Shown here: piece by piece, positions 26,068-35,220 of the stretch | How positions within the stretch are numbered: the stretch's first letter is position 1 | How the letters are laid out: each line of letters begins with the position of its first letter | DNA from: an uncultured Ruminococcus sp. | GTDB lineage: Bacteria; Bacillota; Clostridia; Oscillospirales; Ruminococcaceae | Assembly: GCA_900315755.1 (NCBI GenBank) | Contig: ONAI01000001.1 | Span: 46,696 to 110,695 of the forward strand | Direction: 5' to 3' | DNA: 64,000 nt | The notes under the pieces: model-generated | What the model saw: only the letters and a program-made list of their open reading frames with translations | What the model was told of the DNA's origin: nothing | The model's database searches: none | Position numbers and translations under genes: made by a program

Positions 26068-26703
26068 ATGTCTGAAAACTGCATAAGAAAATTCAGTCCC
26101 AACAAAAAGCATATCATTTCAGCTGTATTGCTTGCCACTGCTCTTGTACTTTTCGTTATAGGCGCTTTCAGAGCGGCAAAAGTCTCTGATCCGCGCAGCA
26201 TAAAGCAGGGCGACAGCGTCAGCACAGGAGAATGTATCACGATAAGTAATCCTGAGATCCTTTACGGCAGTATGACAGGTGCAAACAGAAGCAGACCGAT
26301 AGAATGGGCTGAACAGAACGGTAAGCACTGTTATATCATCCCGATCGGCGGCGAACTATGTCCGCTTATAGTTGATGATAAAGAATTTCAGCGCTGGATC
26401 GATACCGATCGTGCCGATTCCGCTTGTGAAGGCTTTGAAATGACAGCTATCGTGACCGACAAATACAGTGACGGCTTTCTTGACTATATGAAGAACATCG
26501 ACAGATATTACAGCAAATTCTATCACAATGCCAATGTTGATGTTGCTTATGATAACTGTACCGTTATCGGACTGAAAGCTGTTTCTCCCGCACGGGAACG
26601 ACAAAGCTTCCTCTTGGGACTTCCTTTCTTTATCGCCGGGAACCTGATACTTGCCTTTGCCGGAAAACCCTTTGTATACATTCCTTACAGCGAAAACATC
26701 TGA
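26068..26703 (+). CDS. Unknown membrane protein with two spans, inside the branched-chain operon
   Basis: I do not recognise a family. 211 residues: a short basic N-terminus, a first span (about 18-38), an external domain of about 130 residues (SVSTGECITISNPEILYGSM, YIIPIGGELCPLIVDDKEF), and a C-terminal span (about 178-198). ATG 26068 is taken because AAAGGAA lies before it; an in-frame ATG at 26029 lacks a site. It lies 57 bp after ilvN and 107 bp before leuC, so it is probably transcribed with the pathway genes, but nothing in it suggests an enzyme of that pathway. Confidence 0.7.
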   Translation: MSENCIRKFSPNKKHIISAVLLATALVLFVIGAFRAAKVSDPRSIKQGDSVSTGECITISNPEILYGSMTGANRSRPIEWAEQNGKHCYIIPIGGELCPLIVDDKEFQRWIDTDRADSACEGFEMTAIVTDKYSDGFLDYMKNIDRYYSKFYHNANVDVAYDNCTVIGLKAVSPARERQSFLLGLPFFIAGNLILAFAGKPFVYIPYSENI

Positions 26704-26810
26704 TGCTGCCTAAGGCGCTATGCCCGGCAGGTATCAAGCGCAGATAAGGCGCAATAATCAACAGGCGCAGCTGATAAACAGTTTCGCTTCAACGAAAGAA
26801 GCTGATATAA

Positions 26811-28030
26811 ATGAGTATGTCCATGACGCAGAAAATACTTGCTGCTCATGCCGGTCTGGAAAGCGTACAGGCAGGACAGCTTATCCTCGCAGATCTCGAT
26901 CTCGTTCTCGGTAACGATATCACGTCTCCGGTAGCTATCAAAGAGTTCGCAAAGCTTGGCAAAAGCAGCGTATTTGACAGAAACAAAGTCACTATGATAA
27001 TGGATCACTTCGCACCAAACAAGGACATCAAGGCTGCGGAGCAATGCAGACTTTGCCGCGATTTCTGCATGGATACTAATATAACTCACTTCTATGATGT
27101 TGGTGAAATGGGCATAGAACACGCCCTTATCCCTGAAAAGGGACTTGCATCTGCCGGTGATCTCATCATCGGTGCTGATTCACACACCTGTACCTACGGC
27201 GCTCTCGGTGCATTCTCGACAGGTGTCGGCTCGACTGATATGGCTTGCGGAATGGCTGTCGGCAAGGCATGGTTCAAAGTGCCATCCGCGATAAAGGTCG
27301 AACTCACAGGCTCACTCAGGAAATACGTCACCGGAAAGGATGTCATCCTTCACCTCATCGGCATGATCGGCGTTGACGGCGCTCTTTACAAGTCGCTCGA
27401 ATTCACAGGAAGCGGTCTTGCTTCGCTGCAAAGAACGGTATTTTCGATGTGGATGACATTACTCTTGATTACATCCGAACTCACGGCGGCGCTGAACCTC
27501 GTGTGTTCCAAGCTGATGCCGACGCGCATTATGACAGCACCATTACTATCGACCTCTCTCAGATCGAGCCTACGGTCGCATTTCCTCATCTGCCCGAAAA
27601 CACACGTACTTTCAGACAAATTGACGATATAAAAATAGATCAGGTCGTTATCGGCTCATGTACCAACGGAAGACTCGAAGACCTTAAGATCGCAGCTGAG
27701 ATCATGAAAGGCAGAAAGGCTGCCAAAAACGTCCGCGTTATAGTCATTCCGGCTACGCAGAGAGTTTACCTCGAAGCTATGGAGCTTGGTCTGCTGAAGA
27801 CATTCATCGAATTCGGGGCAGTTGTATCAACTCCGACGTGCGGACCTTGTCTCGGCGGACATATGGGAATACTCGCCGCTGGTGAAAGGGCAGTCGCAAC
27901 TACCAACCGAAATTTCGTCGGACGTATGGGACACCCCGGATCCGAAGTATATCTTGCAAGTCCGGCTACTGCTGCCGCAAGTGCAGTAACAGGCAGGATA
28001 ACAAGCCCATGGGAGGTGCCGGAAAAATGA
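26811..28030 (+). pseudogene. leuC: 3-isopropylmalate dehydratase large subunit, broken by an internal deletion
   Basis: LeuC with LeuD isomerises 2- to 3-isopropylmalate using a [4Fe-4S] cluster. The 5' part (26811 to about 27425) encodes [31 protein letters not shown]-like [10 protein letters not shown], and [19 protein letters not shown]. The 3' part, in another frame from about 27425 to 28030, encodes [20 protein letters not shown] and the cluster cysteines GSCTNGR and [16 protein letters not shown]. Family members have about 16-17 residues (SMDxRFTIANMAIEAGA-like) between these parts; here they are missing and the frame is shifted, consistent with a deletion of roughly 50 bases (one more than a multiple of three). 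As written it makes no complete enzyme, although leuD and leuB follow intact. Confidence 0.88.
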
Positions 28031-28521
28031 AATTCACCGGAAATATCATAAAATACGGCGACAACGTTGATACTGATGTTATCATCCCTGCTCGTTATCT
28101 CAATACCAGCGACCACAAAGAACTCGCTGCCCACTGCATGGAAGATCTCGATAAGACCTTCATAAGCAGAGTAAGACAGGGAGACATTATCGCTGCCGGA
28201 CAGAATTTCGGCTGCGGTTCTTCACGCGAACACGCTCCCATAGCCATAAAGGCGAGCGGTATATCGCTTGTTATAGCAAAAAGCTTTGCGCGTATCTTCT
28301 ACCGCAACGCCATAAATATCGGTCTCGCTATCGTTGAGTGTCCCGAAGCTGTGGACGCTGTCTCCGAGGGAGACGAGATCGAAGCCGACCTCGATAACGG
28401 CATTATAAGGAACATCACTACTAATCAGGAGTTCCGCACTCAGCCGTTCCCCGAGTTCATACAGAAGATAATCGAAAACGGCGGACTGATACAGTCGATC
28501 GCCAACGGCGTTATTACTTAA
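28027..28521 (+). CDS. leuD: 3-isopropylmalate dehydratase small subunit
   Basis: 164 residues, the short LeuD type that pairs with HacA-like LeuC proteins. It begins [21 protein letters not shown] and has the conserved swivel-domain segment [19 protein letters not shown], then [19 protein letters not shown] 28027 follows GGAGGT and overlaps the leuC stop by four bases (ATGA), the classic sign of translational coupling. An in-frame ATG at 28009 would place the ribosome site inside the gene and is rejected. It would lack a functional partner if the leuC lesion is real. Confidence 0.95.
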   Translation: MKFTGNIIKYGDNVDTDVIIPARYLNTSDHKELAAHCMEDLDKTFISRVRQGDIIAAGQNFGCGSSREHAPIAIKASGISLVIAKSFARIFYRNAINIGLAIVECPEAVDAVSEGDEIEADLDNGIIRNITTNQEFRTQPFPEFIQKIIENGGLIQSIANGVIT

Positions 28522-28575
28522 CAAACAGTGTTCTGATACCTTTTATATCATTACACCGCTTATATGAGGTGCTTT

Positions 28576-29649
28576 ATGGAATACAACATCGCTTTGCTGC
28601 GAGGCGACGGCATAGGTCCTGAAATAGTTGACAGCGCCGTGAAGGTCCTCGAAAAAGCTGCCGCTAAGTTCGGACATAAATTCAACTTCAAGCCTTATCT
28701 CATCGGCGGATGTGCCATTGATAAAACCGGTGTGCCGCTGCCGCAGGAAACTGTTGACGGCTGCCTTGCTTCCGACAGCGTACTGTTAGGTGCGGTAGGC
28801 GGTCCTCAATGGGATGACCAGCCCGGAAATAACCGTCCTGAAAAGGCACTCCTCGGCATACGTTCAGCACTTGGACTTTACATGAATCTGCGTCCGGCAA
28901 AGCTCTATCCCGCACTGCGCAGCGCCTCGCCGCTCAAAGATGAAATAGTCGCAAACGGATTTGATATACTCATAGTACGCGAACTGATCGGAGGTATTTA
29001 CTTCGGCGAAAGAGGTATCCGTCAGGGACGCTACGGCGAAGAAGCCTTCGATACCGAATCTTACAGCCCTATGGAGATCGAACGTATCGGACGCGCAGCC
29101 TTTGAAGCCGCTATGAAACGACGCAAACGGCTTTGCAGCATTGATAAGGCAAATGTGCTCGAAACATCGCGTTTATGGCGCAGGATCATGCACGGACTTT
29201 CAGAAGAATATCCCGAAGTTGAATACAGCGATATGTTCGTTGATAACGCTGCAATGCAGCTCATACGCGATCCAGATCAGTTTGATGTCATAGTAACATC
29301 GAATATGTTCGGAGACATCCTCTCCGATGAAGCTTCACAAATAACCGGTTCGATAGGTATGCTGCCTTCGGCTTCGCTCGGCGCTTCAACGCGCGGACTG
29401 TTTGAGCCTATACACGGCAGTGCGCCTGATATAGCCGGTCAGAATAAAGCAGACCCCTTAGCAACTATCCTATCCGGCGCAATGATGCTTCGCTATTCCT
29501 TCGGACTTTCCAGCGAAGCCGACTGTATCGAAAATGCAGTCAACGCGGTTCTCGATGCAGGTCACCGAACTGCGGATATATTGGGAACTTCCAGCAATAC
29601 TCCACTCTCATGCACAGAAATTACAAATAAAGTAATCGAGGTAATCTAA
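28576..29649 (+). CDS. leuB: 3-isopropylmalate dehydrogenase
   Basis: Oxidative decarboxylation of 3-isopropylmalate to 2-ketoisocaproate with NAD. 357 residues. Features are [34 protein letters not shown] with the catalytic Tyr region, [36 protein letters not shown] for metal binding, and the NAD-site [15 protein letters not shown] 28576 follows AGGTG. It ends the leucine genes; the next gene starts one base after its stop. Confidence 0.96.
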   Translation: MEYNIALLRGDGIGPEIVDSAVKVLEKAAAKFGHKFNFKPYLIGGCAIDKTGVPLPQETVDGCLASDSVLLGAVGGPQWDDQPGNNRPEKALLGIRSALGLYMNLRPAKLYPALRSASPLKDEIVANGFDILIVRELIGGIYFGERGIRQGRYGEEAFDTESYSPMEIERIGRAAFEAAMKRRKRLCSIDKANVLETSRLWRRIMHGLSEEYPEVEYSDMFVDNAAMQLIRDPDQFDVIVTSNMFGDILSDEASQITGSIGMLPSASLGASTRGLFEPIHGSAPDIAGQNKADPLATILSGAMMLRYSFGLSSEADCIENAVNAVLDAGHRTADILGTSSNTPLSCTEITNKVIEVI

Positions 29650-29650
29650 C

Positions 29651-30841
29651 ATGAATGAAAAATTGATCAAACTATGCCGCAGCCGTGACCTTGTAGCTAT
29701 TTTCAGAGGACTTGCTCAGGACGAGGTATTCAACAAGCTTATGATACTCATAGGTTCTGACAGCCGCCATCTCTCCTGCTATCTCGGAGATTATTCAGAC
29801 TTCGTTTCTGAACTCTACAACCAGAACACAATAGATCTAAGCCAGTATCTGCTGAAGATCACCCTTGAAGATGATAATATCTTTATTCAGGAAGCTGCTA
29901 AAGGCAACGTTCCGCCGAGAGAGATGCAGGAATGCCTCCTCAATGAACTCAAATTTCTTCAGGAAGTTTCACAGCTCACTCCGGATGACTTCATATCCGT
30001 TGCCCACCACGACGGCAATTTCCCACGCTGGATCAATTCCAAGGTAGACTTTATCGAAAGCTATCTCCAGCGTATCCGTGAGATCGACAATTACGGATAC
30101 GGCAAATGGGCTAAGAGCCATATGTTCATTTACCGCAATGAAGAGATAACACCTCTCAAATACCCTGATCCTCAGCGCCTGAGCGAATTCATAAGCTATG
30201 AGAACCAGAGACAGCAGGTAGTTGACAACACTCTTGCTCTCATCAATGGCAAATATGCTCAGAATGTCCTCCTTTACGGAGATGCCGGAACAGGCAAATC
30301 ATCTACCGTCAAGGCTATCGTCAATGAATATGCAGCAAACGGTCTTCGTCTCATAGAGATCACCAAAGATCAGATCAGCCATATTCCTGATATTGTCGAG
30401 GAAATATGCTGCAATCCGCTTAAATTCATAATTCTTATCGATGATCTTACATTCAGCACTGATGAGGACTCCTCCGGCGCTCTCAAGGCTACCCTTGAAG
30501 GCTCTGCGGCAAGATCAAATAATATGCTCATCTATGCCACAACCAACCGCTCTAATCTCGTTAAGGAAAGCTTATCTGACCGCGACAGCGATGACATCCA
30601 TGTGAATGACTCTGCACAGGGAGCTCTCTCACTTCCCTCACGCTTTGGTCTGCGCGTTAATTTCAGTGCACCGGATAAGAAGGGCTACCTTGAGATAGCT
30701 GCTGCTATCGCTAAATCCAAGGGAGTAAAGATGGAAGATAACTTCAACCTCAAGGCTTTACAGTTCGCACTTACATCCGGCAGCGGACGTTCACCGCGTA
30801 CAGCAAAACAGTTCGTTAATCAGCTCATGAACAGCAACTGA
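29651..30841 (+). CDS. DUF815-family AAA ATPase
   Basis: 396 residues. An N-terminal helical region of about 190 residues is followed by an AAA+ module: Walker A LLYGDAGTGKSSTVKAI, Walker B FIILIDDLTF, sensor-1-like MLIYATTNRSNL, and a C-terminal lid with SGSGRSPRTAKQFVNQL. The insert between sensor 1 and the SRFGLRVNF segment (HVNDSAQGALSLPSRFGL) is typical of the DUF815 family. The function of the family is unknown. It lies one base after leuB and is probably translated from the same mRNA, although no link to leucine synthesis is evident. Confidence 0.9.
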   Translation: MNEKLIKLCRSRDLVAIFRGLAQDEVFNKLMILIGSDSRHLSCYLGDYSDFVSELYNQNTIDLSQYLLKITLEDDNIFIQEAAKGNVPPREMQECLLNELKFLQEVSQLTPDDFISVAHHDGNFPRWINSKVDFIESYLQRIREIDNYGYGKWAKSHMFIYRNEEITPLKYPDPQRLSEFISYENQRQQVVDNTLALINGKYAQNVLLYGDAGTGKSSTVKAIVNEYAANGLRLIEITKDQISHIPDIVEEICCNPLKFIILIDDLTFSTDEDSSGALKATLEGSAARSNNMLIYATTNRSNLVKESLSDRDSDDIHVNDSAQGALSLPSRFGLRVNFSAPDKKGYLEIAAAIAKSKGVKMEDNFNLKALQFALTSGSGRSPRTAKQFVNQLMNSN

Positions 30842-30875
30842 TGTCCAAAATGAATATATTACGGAGGCAATGTCT

Positions 30876-31253
30876 ATGATAAAAATACATACAGAAAAAG
30901 CTCCGGCTGCTGTCGGACCTTATTCTCAGGCTATCGTCTCGAACGGTATGGTGTACACAAGCGGTCAGATAGCTATCAACCCGCTGACCAACTCTGTTGA
31001 GGCTGACGATATAGCCGGTCAGACAGAGCAGATAATGCAAAACCTCGGCGAAATACTCAAAACAGCCGGCTCTTCTTTCAGCAAGGCTGTTAAAACTACC
31101 TGTTACCTCGCTGATATGAACGATTTCGCAGCCTTCAATGAGATCTACGGCAAGTATTTCACCAGTCTGCCGGCAAGAAGCTGCGTAGCCGTTAAAACTC
31201 TGCCAAAGAACGTTCTCGCAGAGGTAGAGGTTATCGCTGAGAGCAGCCTCTGA
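30876..31253 (+). CDS. ridA: RidA-family enamine/imine deaminase
   Basis: 125 residues. RidA hydrolyses reactive 2-aminoacrylate-type enamines and imines released by PLP enzymes such as threonine dehydratase, which protects branched-chain synthesis. Conserved segments are APAAVGPYSQAIVSNGMVYT, SGQIAINP, and the C-terminal ARSCVAVKTLPKNVLAEVEV, with the substrate-binding Arg and a Glu near the end. The ATG at 30876 is preferred over 30870 because GGAGG is eight bases upstream. Its neighbourhood next to the ilv/leu genes fits the known role. Confidence 0.94.
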   Translation: MIKIHTEKAPAAVGPYSQAIVSNGMVYTSGQIAINPLTNSVEADDIAGQTEQIMQNLGEILKTAGSSFSKAVKTTCYLADMNDFAAFNEIYGKYFTSLPARSCVAVKTLPKNVLAEVEVIAESSL

Positions 31254-31273
31254 AATTTGAAAAGGAGCAACCT

Positions 31274-32206
31274 ATGACAGTACGTGAATTACAGGATGAG
31301 ATCCTGAAACTCAAAAAAGAAACCAATACCGCTATCCTCGCACACTGCTATCAGGCACGGGAGATAGTTGAGATAGCCGATTTTACCGGCGACAGCTATA
31401 AGCTCAGCGTTGATGCAAAAGGTATAAGCGCTGAGAACATCCTGTTCTGCGGAGTTCATTTCATGGCTGAAACTGCGAAGATGCTCTCTCCGCAGAAGCA
31501 CGTATATCTTGCTAACAAAAATGCCGGATGTCCAATGGCTGAACAAATGGATGCCGAAATGATAAGCGCTGTTAAAGCTGCTGATCCGGAAAGAACTGTC
31601 GTTGCATATATCAATACTACCGCTTCACTGAAAACAGTATGCGATGTATGTGTAACATCATCAAGCGCACTAAAAATAGTCAAGGCACTTGATAACGATA
31701 AAATACTCTTTATCCCGGACTGCAACCTCGGAGACTACGTTAAAAAGAAATGTCCCGAAAAGGACATAAAGCTGCTTAACGGCGGCTGCCCTACTCATGC
31801 AAAGGTAACTGAAAAGGAAGTCCTTGATGCAAAAGCAGAGCATCCGGAAGCACTGTTCCTTGTACATCCGGAATGTCAGCCGAAGGTGACCGCTCTTGCT
31901 GATTATGTCGGCTCAACTACCGGCATTATGGATTTTGCCAAAAAATCTGACGCAAAGGAGTTCATAATCGGAACTGAAACCTCAATTGCTGAGCATTTGC
32001 AGTATGAATGTCCTGATAAGAAATTCTATCCGGTAACCAAGGACATCGTATGCCACAACATGAAAATAACAACTCTGCCGGATATTTACAATTCTCTCCT
32101 CGCTATCGCCGGAAAAGGCGGCGAGGCTTTCGAGATGATTATGGATGACGAGCTCATCACAAAGGCTCGCCGCTGTATAGACGAAATGATAAGACTGGGC
32201 GGCTAA
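31274..32206 (+). CDS. nadA: Quinolinate synthase A
   Basis: Makes quinolinate from iminoaspartate and dihydroxyacetone phosphate, using a [4Fe-4S] cluster, in NAD synthesis. 310 residues, the short NadA form. Visible are NTAILAHCYQAREIVEIADF, the HFMAETAKMLSP segment, cluster-region cysteines in NAGCPMAEQMD and HPECQPKV plus KDIVCHNMKIT, and EFIIGTETSIAEHLQYECP. GGAGC lies ahead of the ATG. The usual partners nadB and nadC are not in the window. A radical SAM gene begins one base after its stop. Confidence 0.94.
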   Translation: MTVRELQDEILKLKKETNTAILAHCYQAREIVEIADFTGDSYKLSVDAKGISAENILFCGVHFMAETAKMLSPQKHVYLANKNAGCPMAEQMDAEMISAVKAADPERTVVAYINTTASLKTVCDVCVTSSSALKIVKALDNDKILFIPDCNLGDYVKKKCPEKDIKLLNGGCPTHAKVTEKEVLDAKAEHPEALFLVHPECQPKVTALADYVGSTTGIMDFAKKSDAKEFIIGTETSIAEHLQYECPDKKFYPVTKDIVCHNMKITTLPDIYNSLLAIAGKGGEAFEMIMDDELITKARRCIDEMIRLGG

Positions 32207-32207
32207 A

Positions 32208-33257
32208 ATGACTGATATTGTAGAAAAACTTTACCGCACAGGCGATCTTACCAATGAGGAACTCTCCGCACTCATAAAAACTGATGATACCTCAGCTGCG
32301 GAACTGCTGAAAAAATATGCGGACGAAACACGCCGGAAGTATTACGGCAAAAAGGTGTTTCTCCGCGGACTTATCGAAATATCGTCCTATTGCAGGAATG
32401 ACTGTCTATACTGCGGCATACGCAGAAGCAACAAATCCGCTGAACGCTACCGTCTCAGCAGGGAGGACATACTTTCCTGCTGCAAAAACGGCTACGAACT
32501 CGGTTTCCGCACCTTTGTAATGCAGGGCGGTGAGGACTCCTTCTTCACTGACGAGGTAATGGCGGACATCATCTCAGAAATACGTCGTTCTTATCCGGAC
32601 TGCGCTATAACTCTGTCACTCGGCGAGCGCTCCCGCGAGAGCTACAAGCTTTTCAAAGAAGCCGGCGCTGACCGCTATCTGCTGCGTCACGAAGCTGCTT
32701 CACCTGAACTGTACTCCAAACTGCATCCGGCTGAACTAAGCCTTGAAAAGCGCAAAGAATGCCTGTTTGCACTGCGTGAGCTCGGCTATCAGGTAGGTGC
32801 AGGATTCATGGTCGGAGCTCCGTTCCAGACCGTTGACCATATTATCTGCGATCTGCGCTTTTTACAGGAACTCCAGCCGCAGATGATAGGAATAGGTCCG
32901 TTTATACCTCATCATAATACGCCTTTTGCAGAAGAGAAAGGCGGAACGCTTGAGCTCACCCTGCGTCTGCTCGGCATACTCCGTCTGATGTTTCCGCGTG
33001 TGCTTCTGCCGGCAACTACGGCGCTCGGAACTATCGCTCCGAACGGCAGAGAACTCGGTCTCATGACGGGCTGCAATGTTGTTATGCCTAATCTTTCACC
33101 GGTAATGGTACGAAAAAAATACGACCTCTACGATAACAAAATATGTACCGGAGAGGAAGCCGCAGAATGCCGGGGATGTCTGCAAAGGCGCATAGAATCC
33201 GCCGGATACGAAATAGCTTCCGAGCGCGGAGACTGCGTTTCCTTCCATAATGCATGA
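32208..33257 (+). CDS. hydE: HydE-type radical SAM protein ([FeFe]-hydrogenase maturase family)
   Basis: 349 residues. The radical SAM cluster motif is SSYCRNDCLYCGIRRSN (CxxxCxxC). It is followed by EDILSCCKNGYELGFRTFVM and QGGEDSFF, then YLLRHEAASPELYSKLHP, the HydE-like substrate barrel, and PFIPHHNTPFAEEKGG. HydE acts on a cysteine-derived iron complex during assembly of the hydrogenase H-cluster. The C-terminus has additional cysteines (ECRGCLQRR). hydF and hydG are not in this window. A HydE paralogue with a different substrate cannot be excluded from sequence alone. Confidence 0.85.
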   Translation: MTDIVEKLYRTGDLTNEELSALIKTDDTSAAELLKKYADETRRKYYGKKVFLRGLIEISSYCRNDCLYCGIRRSNKSAERYRLSREDILSCCKNGYELGFRTFVMQGGEDSFFTDEVMADIISEIRRSYPDCAITLSLGERSRESYKLFKEAGADRYLLRHEAASPELYSKLHPAELSLEKRKECLFALRELGYQVGAGFMVGAPFQTVDHIICDLRFLQELQPQMIGIGPFIPHHNTPFAEEKGGTLELTLRLLGILRLMFPRVLLPATTALGTIAPNGRELGLMTGCNVVMPNLSPVMVRKKYDLYDNKICTGEEAAECRGCLQRRIESAGYEIASERGDCVSFHNA

Positions 33258-33287
33258 CCTCAGAATAATAAATACAGGAGAAACTTA

Positions 33288-34226
33288 ATGAAAGCACGTT
33301 TTCATCTGCCCGATTTTTCGGGAAATTTTAAACTAAATCTGCTTTTTGCAGATATGCTGAAAAACCGTCCGGATTTCTTCCGCGAGGGCGTTGAGATAGC
33401 ATCGTTCTACGGCGTTTTTCCGCCTTGTCTCTGGAACGGCGGCAGAACTCAGGGCGGTATGACTGATAAAAACTTTATCAAGGGCGTTATAAAGACCTTC
33501 AACGACAGAGGTATCCCTCTCCGCTATACCTTCACAAATATGGTTCTGGAAAAGAAGCACCTCTCTGATGACCGCTGCAACATGATACTCAATCTCTCAA
33601 ACAATGGTCTCAATGAAGCTATCGTTGCTTCCCCTGTCCTTGAAGAGTACCTTCGCAGGAATTATCCTAAATTCAAGCTTACAAGCTCTACCTGCAAGCG
33701 TCTGAATACTGAGGAGGCTCTTCTCGCTGAACTTGAAAAAGACTATCACATCGTAGTTCTTGATTACGATTTCAACAATAAATTCGATGTACTTGAAAAG
33801 CTTCCGCGCAAGAACGACATCGAACTGCTTGTAAATGCCTGCTGCGAGCCGGAATGTCCGCGCAGGATCGAGCATTATAAGGCTATCGGCGCACAGCAGA
33901 TCGCCTACTGTGAGCATATCAGAAAATACCCGAATCTCCCATTTGATATTGAAAAGCACGATCCACAGAATTTCCGTGCCTGTCCGTATTCGCAGAGAGG
34001 TATTTTCGACATCCGTAAACTGAAAACCCACATAACACCTGATGACATCTGGGATAAGTATATCCCTATGGGCTTTGAACAGTTCAAGATCGAAGGCAGA
34101 ACAGCAAGTCCGATAAATGTCATCGAGACCTATATGTACTATATGGCTAAGCCTGAATGCCGTGATGAAGCACGCTTCTTCCTGCTGAAACTTCTTGAAA
34201 ATACAGGCGTTATGAAATTCAACTAA
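33288..34226 (+). CDS. U32-peptidase-like cysteine-rich protein, copy 1
   Basis: 312 residues. It is not a named family to me, but the C-terminal GFEQFKIEGR strongly resembles the SFKIEGR motif of U32-type proteins such as RlhA, YegQ/TrhP and UbiU, which bind an Fe-S cluster in a TIM-like barrel. Cysteines are clustered: LVNACCEPECPRR and FRACPYSQRG. Other notable segments are EGVEIASFYGVFPPCLWNGG and NDRGIPLRYTFTN. Close to half of its residues are shared with the next gene by eye, so the pair is a tandem duplication. GGAG lies before the ATG. It probably belongs to the nadA-hydE transcript, 30 bp after hydE. Confidence 0.7.
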   Translation: MKARFHLPDFSGNFKLNLLFADMLKNRPDFFREGVEIASFYGVFPPCLWNGGRTQGGMTDKNFIKGVIKTFNDRGIPLRYTFTNMVLEKKHLSDDRCNMILNLSNNGLNEAIVASPVLEEYLRRNYPKFKLTSSTCKRLNTEEALLAELEKDYHIVVLDYDFNNKFDVLEKLPRKNDIELLVNACCEPECPRRIEHYKAIGAQQIAYCEHIRKYPNLPFDIEKHDPQNFRACPYSQRGIFDIRKLKTHITPDDIWDKYIPMGFEQFKIEGRTASPINVIETYMYYMAKPECRDEARFFLLKLLENTGVMKFN

Positions 34227-34239
34227 GGAGAATGTCAAC

Positions 34240-35199
34240 ATGAAAGCAAGATTTCACCTTCCAGGATTTTCAAAACACTATGAATTCAACATCATATTCG
34301 CTCAGATGCTGCATGATTGTCCGCAGTATTTCCGCGAAGGCGTTGAGATAGCTTCGGTCTACGGTACTTTCCCGCCGGCAATATGGAACGGCGGACGCTT
34401 CCAGTACGGAAAGAGCGACAAAGACTTCATTAAAACCGTTATAAAGAATTTCAACGACCGCGGCATCCCGCTTCGCTTCACCTTCACGAACCCTATGCTC
34501 GAAAAGAAGCACCTCAGCGATAAATTCTGCAATGCGATAATGCACTATGCTGATAACGGTATGAATGAGGTCATCGTGGCTTCGCCGCTGCTTGAGGAGT
34601 ATATCCGCAAGAACTACCCCAGCTACAAGATAACCAGCTCGACCTGTAAGCGTATCACCGATCCTGATAAGCTTTATGATGAGATCTCAAAGGATTACCA
34701 CATCGTCGTTATCGACTATGATCTCAATAACAAATTCGATGTTCTTGAAAAGATACAGGATAAGAAAAAGTGCGAGCTTCTCGTAAATGCCTGCTGTAAT
34801 CCGGGATGCAAGAGACGTTCTGACCATTACAAGGCTATCGGTATCGAACAGCTTATCTACGCTGAATACCTCAAAAGCGGCTCAAAGGAAGACTTTGATT
34901 TCACCGCCGATCCTAAATTTGATAAGTATGTGGATCAGTCACTTATCGAATGTCCCTGCATGAGCCGTACTGTATTCCAGATAAAAGACCTCAGTACACA
35001 CATCAGTCCTGAGGCTATATGGGAAAAATACATACCTATGGGCTTTGAACAGTTCAAGATAGAGGGACGCAGCATCGAACTGCTGAACCTTGTCGAGCAC
35101 TATATGTACTACATGGCAAAGCCGGAACTGCGTGATGAAGCACGTTTGCTGTTCCTTGTCCAGCTTGTAAGACAGGGCATCATTAATAGCAAGTTCTGA
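34240..35199 (+). CDS. U32-peptidase-like cysteine-rich protein, copy 2
   Basis: 319 residues, paralogous along its whole length to the preceding gene: both start MKARFHLP and share EGVEIAS, NDRGIPLR, ITSSTCKR or LTSSTCKR, LVNACC and GFEQFKIEGR. Cysteine clusters are LVNACCNPGCKRR and LIECPCMSRTVFQ, so four or more conserved thiolates could hold an Fe-S cluster. It differs by a short insert near residue 220 (KSGSKEDFDFTADPKFDK). AAGGAG lies before the ATG, 13 bp after copy 1. The function is unknown; a cluster-dependent hydroxylation or tRNA/small-molecule modification role is only an inference from the U32 resemblance. Confidence 0.7.
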   Translation: MKARFHLPGFSKHYEFNIIFAQMLHDCPQYFREGVEIASVYGTFPPAIWNGGRFQYGKSDKDFIKTVIKNFNDRGIPLRFTFTNPMLEKKHLSDKFCNAIMHYADNGMNEVIVASPLLEEYIRKNYPSYKITSSTCKRITDPDKLYDEISKDYHIVVIDYDLNNKFDVLEKIQDKKKCELLVNACCNPGCKRRSDHYKAIGIEQLIYAEYLKSGSKEDFDFTADPKFDKYVDQSLIECPCMSRTVFQIKDLSTHISPEAIWEKYIPMGFEQFKIEGRSIELLNLVEHYMYYMAKPELRDEARLLFLVQLVRQGIINSKF

Positions 35200-35220
35200 T
35201 CACGGAAGGAGCGGCACTCT

